Part shown: in pieces, positions 6,984 to 11,041 of the stretch
Layout: each line of letters opens with the position of its first letter
How positions within the stretch are numbered: position 1 is the first letter of the stretch
Assembly: GCA_002353975.1 (NCBI GenBank)
Contig: DEKQ01000092.1
Span: 3,012 to 14,052, forward strand
From: Prevotellaceae bacterium UBA2718
Lineage (GTDB): Bacteria; Bacteroidota; Bacteroidia; Bacteroidales; Bacteroidaceae
DNA: 11,041 bases
Direction: 5' to 3'
Made by a program: the position numbers and the translations under genes
The notes under the pieces: generated by a model
What the model was told of the DNA's origin: nothing
Seen by the model: the letters and a program-made list of their open reading frames with translations, nothing else
The model's database searches: none

Positions 6984-7733
6984 TTACTTGCGCCCCCACA
7001 GACGCAGCACACTCAGCTCAAAGCGCCCTATCAGGATGTCGAGTACAAAGCCTATCACACCTATCACGAGCATCGTGGCCAGCAGGATGTCTGTGCGCAG
7101 GTTATTGCGGGCATCTATTATCATGTATCCCAGACCCGACTGCGTGCCCACCATTTCGCCCGATACGAGGAAGATCCACGAGGTGCCAAGGGCTATATGC
7201 AGCGAGTTTGCTATCTGTGGGAATATGGCGGGCAGTATGATCTGGAATACTGTCCGTGTGCGCGAGATGCCATAGTTCCTCGCTACCTTGAGGTATATCT
7301 CATCCACCTTGTGCGTTGCACTTGCCGTAGTGAGCATCACAGGAAAGAATCCGGCGAGGAAAATAATGGCAATAGCCGGTGCATCGCCTATGCCGATAAG
7401 CAGCACGATGATGGGCATCCATGCTACCGGGGCAATGGGGCGTATCATTTGCACCACCGGATTGACCAGACGGAACAGTATATTCACATTGCCAATCAGC
7501 AGCCCAACCGCCACTCCAAGGACAACTGAGATGAGATAGCCAATCACAAAGCGGTACATACTGCTGGCTATACCGTCCATCAGTACGCCGTTTGAAGCTA
7601 TTTCCGCCAGTGCCTGCACCACCTTCAGCGGCGAGGGCAGGAGGGCTTCATCAAAGTTTCCCACTATGATGGCCAGCTGCCATAACGCTATTGCCAGCGC
7701 AAATGAGGCTATAGTATATAGAACTGTCTTCAT
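6984..7733 (-). CDS. ABC importer permease, NitT/TauT (SsuC/TauC) type
   Basis: This 249-residue inner-membrane permease of the binding-protein-dependent superfamily has about six membrane segments. The N-terminal stretch ALWQLAIIVGNFDEALLPSP is typical of SsuC/TauC. Residues 98-116 contain RPIAPVAWMPIIVLLIGIG, the subfamily's conserved segment. The EAA coupling loop, which contacts the ATPase, lies at about 145-174 and ends in LPAIFPQI. It is followed by ALGTSWIFLVSGEMVGTQSG. Length and architecture are complete. The ATG lies 12 bases after the binding-protein stop codon, which indicates cotranscription. It would translocate whatever solute the lipoprotein delivers; the sequence does not show which. 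Confidence 0.93.
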   Translation of the reverse strand: MKTVLYTIASFALAIALWQLAIIVGNFDEALLPSPLKVVQALAEIASNGVLMDGIASSMYRFVIGYLISVVLGVAVGLLIGNVNILFRLVNPVVQMIRPIAPVAWMPIIVLLIGIGDAPAIAIIFLAGFFPVMLTTASATHKVDEIYLKVARNYGISRTRTVFQIILPAIFPQIANSLHIALGTSWIFLVSGEMVGTQSGLGYMIIDARNNLRTDILLATMLVIGVIGFVLDILIGRFELSVLRLWGRK

Positions 7734-7745
7734 GTCTTAATCCTG

Positions 7746-8642
7746 TTACTTTGCTACAAAGTCCTCAAAGGCTGGTGGATTGTCAAGTATCTTGTATCGC
7801 CTCACCTTGTCGGCGAGGTCAGAGTAAGCCTCCTTCGTGATGTCGAGCCTTGAGTAGTCTATCCACTTCAGAGACTGTGACAGCACGTCGTCTGGCTGTG
7901 AGAGTATTCTCTTGGCCGTGACAAGGGCTTTCTCCTTGTCTTCCAGCTGCTTGCCGTTGTCGCGATAGGCGGTTATCACCTTGTCAATGAGAGCCTTCTT
8001 CTGCTTGTAGGCAGCGTCGTTCAATACCAGTGCGCAGCAGATGGAGTTGGGCCACAGCTCTTCACTCCTGTAGAGCACCTTGCCTTTAGCCACTTTCAGC
8101 CCCATCGCCCCAAACGGCTCCGCTACGCAATAGCCTGCAATCTGACCGCCAGACAGAGCACTTGGCATCTCAGGCGGAGCCAACTCCACCACGTTGACAT
8201 CGCTTATGGACAGTCCTCCCCTTGCCAGAGCCTCCTGCAACAGTATGTGGTGAGAAGAGGCTCTGTGTGGTATGGCAAACGTCTTGCCCTTCAGGTCTTC
8301 CACTGAGTTGATGCCCTCAGCCACCACTATCACGTTACCGTCAGTGTGTCCCAGCGCTACGGCAGTCAGTCCTATGCCCTGCGCCTTTGCCGCCATAGCC
8401 AGTTCTATGAGCACACTGGCTCCATCCACACGCCCTGTGTTGAGGGCATCAAGCAACTCGGGCCACGAACCATACCTCACCAATTCTACTTCCACACCCT
8501 CAGCACCCTGCAACTCAACCAGCGGCAGGGCGTGTGTGATGGGGAGATACGCTATGCGCACCACGTCCTTACTCTCTTTCTTGCCGCATGACACCGCGAG
8601 TGCCAGCGCTGCGACAAACAATAAATAATATACTCTTCTCAT
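7746..8642 (-). CDS. ABC transporter substrate-binding lipoprotein, NitT/TauT (SsuA/NrtA-like)
   Basis: This 298-residue solute-binding protein would capture the importer's substrate at the outer face of the inner membrane. The chosen start, MRRVYYLLFVAALALAVSCG, gives a compact lipoprotein signal with Cys19 as the lipidated residue. An earlier in-frame ATG at 8705 would add 21 residues encoded by a tandem repeat and bury the signal peptide. The mature part has the SsuA/NMT1-like layout: RIAYLPITHALPL near the N-terminus, LNTGRVDGASVLIELAMAAK, then DLKGKTFAIPHRASSHHILL and AEPFGAMGLKVAKGKVLY. These proteins bind sulfonates, nitrate, bicarbonate or pyrimidine precursors, and the binding-site residues here do not identify the ligand. 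Linkage to a CooS-like gene makes a metal complex or small redox substrate worth considering, but that is inference. Confidence 0.85.
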   Translation of the reverse strand: MRRVYYLLFVAALALAVSCGKKESKDVVRIAYLPITHALPLVELQGAEGVEVELVRYGSWPELLDALNTGRVDGASVLIELAMAAKAQGIGLTAVALGHTDGNVIVVAEGINSVEDLKGKTFAIPHRASSHHILLQEALARGGLSISDVNVVELAPPEMPSALSGGQIAGYCVAEPFGAMGLKVAKGKVLYRSEELWPNSICCALVLNDAAYKQKKALIDKVITAYRDNGKQLEDKEKALVTAKRILSQPDDVLSQSLKWIDYSRLDITKEAYSDLADKVRRYKILDNPPAFEDFVAK

Positions 8643-8650
8643 AAAATTAT

Positions 8651-8692
8651 GCATTATGAATTCTGAATTTTGCATTATGAATTCTGAATTTT
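8651..8692. repeat. exact 21-bp tandem duplication at the binding-protein start
   Basis: Two perfect copies of a 21-base unit lie at 8651-8671 and 8672-8692. Each begins GCATTATGAATTC and ends TGAATTTT. They sit between the CooS stop codon and the preferred start of the binding protein. Because 21 is a multiple of three, the unit keeps the reading frame open and would encode NSEFIMQ-like repeats if translation began at 8705. Confidence 0.9.
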
Positions 8693-8695
8693 GAA

Positions 8696-10798
8696 TTAGC
8701 TCCATCCCAGCGCCTTTCTCTTGGCGTTGAGATCATCTACCAGCTGCTGAGCCAGCTCCTGCGTGTCAACATTCACCACCATCTCAGAGCCAAGGATGGG
8801 CTTTGTGCCCGTTGCCATAAACTCATGCACATTTGGCGCGCCCTGAGTCGGGGCATATACGCTGTGGTAGGAGTTCATTCCCAGCAGCCTGAATGCAAGA
8901 GCCGCACAGATACCCTTCTCGTTGCTCCACTCAGGAGACATGAAGGCATACGGCAGATCCTTTATTGCTATGCCCAAGGCTCCGCTGATACCATTGAAGA
9001 ATCCGCTTGCACGGGCATTGTCAAGACATTCGCCAAGATGCCATACGGGTGGGATATTGCCGTGCTCCTCACAGAAGTTGCGTAAGGCCTCGCCCGTATA
9101 TTCCAGCGCCTTAGACGAGCAGTAGCCTAACTTCAGCAATGCAAACGATGCACACCCGTTGGTGAGTATCAGTATGTTGTTCTTCAGCAGTATCTCCGCA
9201 GCCTCCACAATGTGCTTCTCATACACTAAGCGTGGATTGTTACAGCCCACGAGATTCACGATGCCGCGTATCTTTCCCGCTCTCAGGGCATCGGCCAAGT
9301 CCCTCAGTCCGCGGTCAAAATGCCCTGCTGCCCATTCCACGGAGAAACCCATCTCGGCTTCAACCTCATACTGTGGTATCTTCACCGGCACATCACGGCG
9401 GTCCTGAAAGGCCTCGATGGCGCGTAGTATGATTTTCTGTGCCAGTTCTTTTATCTGGCCTATATTGGAGTGCTCATGGTCAAAACCATAGTGTTCAGCC
9501 CCTGGCAGACGTGCTGAGTCGCTCGTTGTCACCACCACAGTACGGAAACACTTCGCCACATCCATTATCGTGGGGAATACATCCTGAACATCAGCCACCC
9601 ACAGGTCCAGTGCTCCGGTACCCAAAACGAGCTCAGAACCAACGGCATTGCTCAGTGGTATGACGCCTCCGTAGCGGTACATGGCGCTAAGTCCCGAGCA
9701 GCAGATGCCGTAGAACTGTATGCCCTCAGCACCAGCCTCACGCGCCTTCTGCTGATACTCGTCGCTTTGTCCGAGTTTCACTATTTCGCGAATGAGCAGC
9801 GGGGAGTGTCCGTGAACGGCTATGTTCACCCATCCTTTCTTCAGCGCACCGAGATTGACCTTCGACGTGCTGCGGTGGGGCAGGCCATAGAGACAGTCCA
9901 TCGCTATGCCTGAGCCCAGACACGAGGTCCATGCAAAGCTGACACCTGTGCGCAGAAACTGCTGCATCACGTTGCGCCAGTCGCCGTCGGTGCCCGTAGT
10001 GGTGCGGTGCAGCGACTCAAAGACCTCGTGATAAGGCGAAATGGGTATGATGCCAGCCTTCTCCCATGCGGCTATGCGTTCCTTTGGCGCGTGGCTGTAG
10101 ATGGTCTTGTGCTTGCCCGGCACGGTGCGGCTCAGGTCCTCAAGCAGTATGTCTGCTATCTCTCCTGCCAGCTCCTTGACGCTCTTACCCTCCGTGCTGA
10201 GGCCGTAAGTCTTTGCCTCGGCCAGGATTTTCTTCTCACCCTCAATGTCTATCGGGGCCTTACCCTCAGCGGCATACTTCAATGCCAGCATCGATGCCCT
10301 GCCGCGTGCGCCGTGACTTGCAGTTCCAGCAGCAAGGTGGCGCAGCAGGTTACGCGCAGCTATCAGGTCAGCATCGGCACCGCAGACACCGCGTGGAGAC
10401 TTCTTCGTGATGCGGCATGGACCCATGAAACAGTTCTTGCAACACGTGCCGGCAATGCCGAAGTTACACTGCGGCTGCTGACTGTCAAAGCGGTCAAACA
10501 CCGTCTCGATGCCAAGCTCCTCCATGTGCAGCAACATCTCGCGCACGGCGGGGTCTGGAGTCTGTTCAATAACTTTCTGCTTGTTTGAGAATGTCTTGCG
10601 ATACTCATTCACTGCAGACATGTAATCCTTCGTGTCACCATGCACGTGAGGGTGCTCCGGGTCATGGTGATGCGCATGAGAAGCCTGATGAGCCAAAATC
10701 TCCTCATCGGTCTTCCTGCCTGAAAACACCTCCTCAAACTGCTCGTTGAGGTCATGGTGGTGGTGCTCATGGTGGTGATGTAATTCTTCTTTTGCCAT
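8696..10798 (-). CDS. cooS: divergent CooS-type carbon monoxide dehydrogenase with His-rich N-terminus
   Basis: The 700-residue protein belongs to the Ni,Fe CO dehydrogenase catalytic-subunit family, whose members interconvert CO and CO2. The ATG at 10798 is chosen because AAGGAAAG lies just upstream; a GTG at 10861 would only add leader-like sequence. Residues 1-60 carry 16 His, a likely metal-binding tail. Cys111 and Cys119 match the D cluster; Cys120, Cys123, Cys128 and Cys139 match the B cluster. C-cluster ligand equivalents present are His331 (in HGHSP), Cys367, Cys519 (GCNNPR), Cys549 and Cys591, and Lys628 matches catalytic Lys563. However, the Cys333 equivalent is Asp406 (VADVQDVFP). 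His162 matches His93, but the following proton-channel His are lost, and CCTGNE reads CCSGLS. Activity may therefore be altered, as in the unusual CooS-V of Carboxydothermus. It is first in the operon, with no cooF or cooC nearby. Confidence 0.9.
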   Translation of the reverse strand: MAKEELHHHHEHHHHDLNEQFEEVFSGRKTDEEILAHQASHAHHHDPEHPHVHGDTKDYMSAVNEYRKTFSNKQKVIEQTPDPAVREMLLHMEELGIETVFDRFDSQQPQCNFGIAGTCCKNCFMGPCRITKKSPRGVCGADADLIAARNLLRHLAAGTASHGARGRASMLALKYAAEGKAPIDIEGEKKILAEAKTYGLSTEGKSVKELAGEIADILLEDLSRTVPGKHKTIYSHAPKERIAAWEKAGIIPISPYHEVFESLHRTTTGTDGDWRNVMQQFLRTGVSFAWTSCLGSGIAMDCLYGLPHRSTSKVNLGALKKGWVNIAVHGHSPLLIREIVKLGQSDEYQQKAREAGAEGIQFYGICCSGLSAMYRYGGVIPLSNAVGSELVLGTGALDLWVADVQDVFPTIMDVAKCFRTVVVTTSDSARLPGAEHYGFDHEHSNIGQIKELAQKIILRAIEAFQDRRDVPVKIPQYEVEAEMGFSVEWAAGHFDRGLRDLADALRAGKIRGIVNLVGCNNPRLVYEKHIVEAAEILLKNNILILTNGCASFALLKLGYCSSKALEYTGEALRNFCEEHGNIPPVWHLGECLDNARASGFFNGISGALGIAIKDLPYAFMSPEWSNEKGICAALAFRLLGMNSYHSVYAPTQGAPNVHEFMATGTKPILGSEMVVNVDTQELAQQLVDDLNAKRKALGWS

Positions 10799-10890
10799 TC
10801 TTCTTTCCTTATTTATATTAGATTCACCTTTGTTGTAATAATCTCCAGTGACACTTTTCACAGAGAAAAAGGTGAAACGGTTAGGATTTC
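10799..10890 (-). promoter_or_regulatory. 5' leader of the CooS operon with long-range stem
   Basis: The predicted transcript begins near 10890 and has about 90 leader bases before the ATG. AAAGGTGAA (10868-10876) and TTCACCTTT (10823-10831) are perfectly complementary over 9 bp with a 36-base loop. On the minus strand, AAGGAAAG (about 10802-10810) precedes the start codon as a purine-rich ribosome-binding region. The stem could hold a regulatory fold, but no known riboswitch class was recognised. Confidence 0.4.
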
Positions 10891-10896
10891 CGAATG

Positions 10897-10929
10897 CAAA
10901 GTTAGTAAGATTAAGATGTTGTTTCCAAA
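10897..10929 (-). promoter_or_regulatory. Bacteroidota-type promoter of the CooS operon
   Basis: Read on the minus strand, TTTG (10929-10926), a 21-base spacer and TAACTTTG (10904-10897) match the Bacteroidota consensus. The -7 box is identical to that of hppA. It is the only convincing promoter found for the six minus-strand genes, so all of them probably depend on it. Confidence 0.7.
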
Positions 10930-10936
10930 CAATAAG

Positions 10937-10976
10937 CGTATTTGCAGAATAATATTCTAAGAACTCTGCAAATACG
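10937..10976. promoter_or_regulatory. perfect 12-bp inverted repeat upstream of the CooS promoter
   Basis: CGTATTTGCAGA (10937-10948) and TCTGCAAATACG (10965-10976) are exact reverse complements separated by 16 bases, which include the small palindrome GAATAATATTC (10947-10957). The repeat ends 8 bases upstream of the -33 element, a suitable place for an activator or repressor site. A terminator of a gene beyond the right edge is the alternative, although no T-run follows on the minus strand. Confidence 0.55.
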
Positions 10977-11041
10977 GGAAATTATTCTTCCGCTCGTATG
11001 CAAGCTCTGCTTGCGTCTTCTATCTCCCTCTAACTCCTTCT
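10977..11041. other. intergenic sequence at the right edge
   Basis: No gene can be supported here. The only structure seen is a small hairpin, GCAAGC-TCT-GCTTGC (11000-11014). Confidence 0.5.

Noticed and set aside
10007..10588. 193-codon plus-strand open frame inside cooS
   Set aside because: It is a shadow of the CooS coding strand; the Fe-S cluster motifs are clearly on the minus strand.
10799..10861. GTG start giving CooS 21 more residues
   Set aside because: The ATG at 10798 has a purine-rich ribosome-binding region; the extra residues are encoded by leader-like AT-rich DNA containing one arm of a stem.
11000..11014. hairpin GCAAGC-TCT-GCTTGC as a terminator
   Set aside because: It has a six-base stem without a T-run on either strand, and nothing connects it to a gene in the window.

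Overview
The window looks like a chromosomal segment of a Bacteroidota bacterium, probably a gut-type Bacteroidales such as a Prevotella or Bacteroides relative. The evidence is two near-perfect Bacteroidota promoters (TTTG, a 20-21 base spacer, then TAACTTTG), weak or absent Shine-Dalgarno sites, a Bacteroidales-style MutS2 that starts at GTG, and AT-rich simple repeats between genes. No mobile element, rRNA, tRNA or CRISPR array was seen.

The left half (1-4959, plus strand) holds two housekeeping genes that are probably cotranscribed. hppA encodes a membrane ion-pumping pyrophosphatase, and mutS2 follows 15 bases later. The hppA leader carries a striking nested inverted repeat (101-162) just downstream of the predicted transcription start. 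Its arms contain a Shine-Dalgarno-like word and its complement.

The right half (4981-10929, minus strand) is one apparent six-gene operon converging on mutS2, with 21 bases between the stop codons. In transcription order it encodes a divergent CooS-type carbon monoxide dehydrogenase, a NitT/TauT-type ABC importer (lipoprotein binding protein, permease, ATPase), a small ECF S-component-like membrane protein, and an FmdE-like protein. Gaps are short and the last two genes overlap by one base. The only convincing promoter lies upstream of the CooS gene, behind a perfect 12-bp inverted repeat that could be an operator.

The most interesting object is the CooS-like protein. It keeps the Cys ligands of the B and D iron-sulfur clusters and most C-cluster ligands. 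However, the residue aligned with the C-cluster ligand Cys333 (C. hydrogenoformans CODH-II numbering) is Asp, and the downstream histidines of the proton channel are missing. It also carries a His-rich N-terminal extension with 16 His in the first 53 residues. No CooF, CooC, CooJ, acetyl-CoA synthase or hydrogenase gene accompanies it. The operon may therefore be an uncharacterised system that pairs a modified Ni,Fe-type or Fe,S,O-type cluster enzyme with uptake of an unknown substrate or metal complex. That function is inference; the layout and residue changes are read directly from the sequence.
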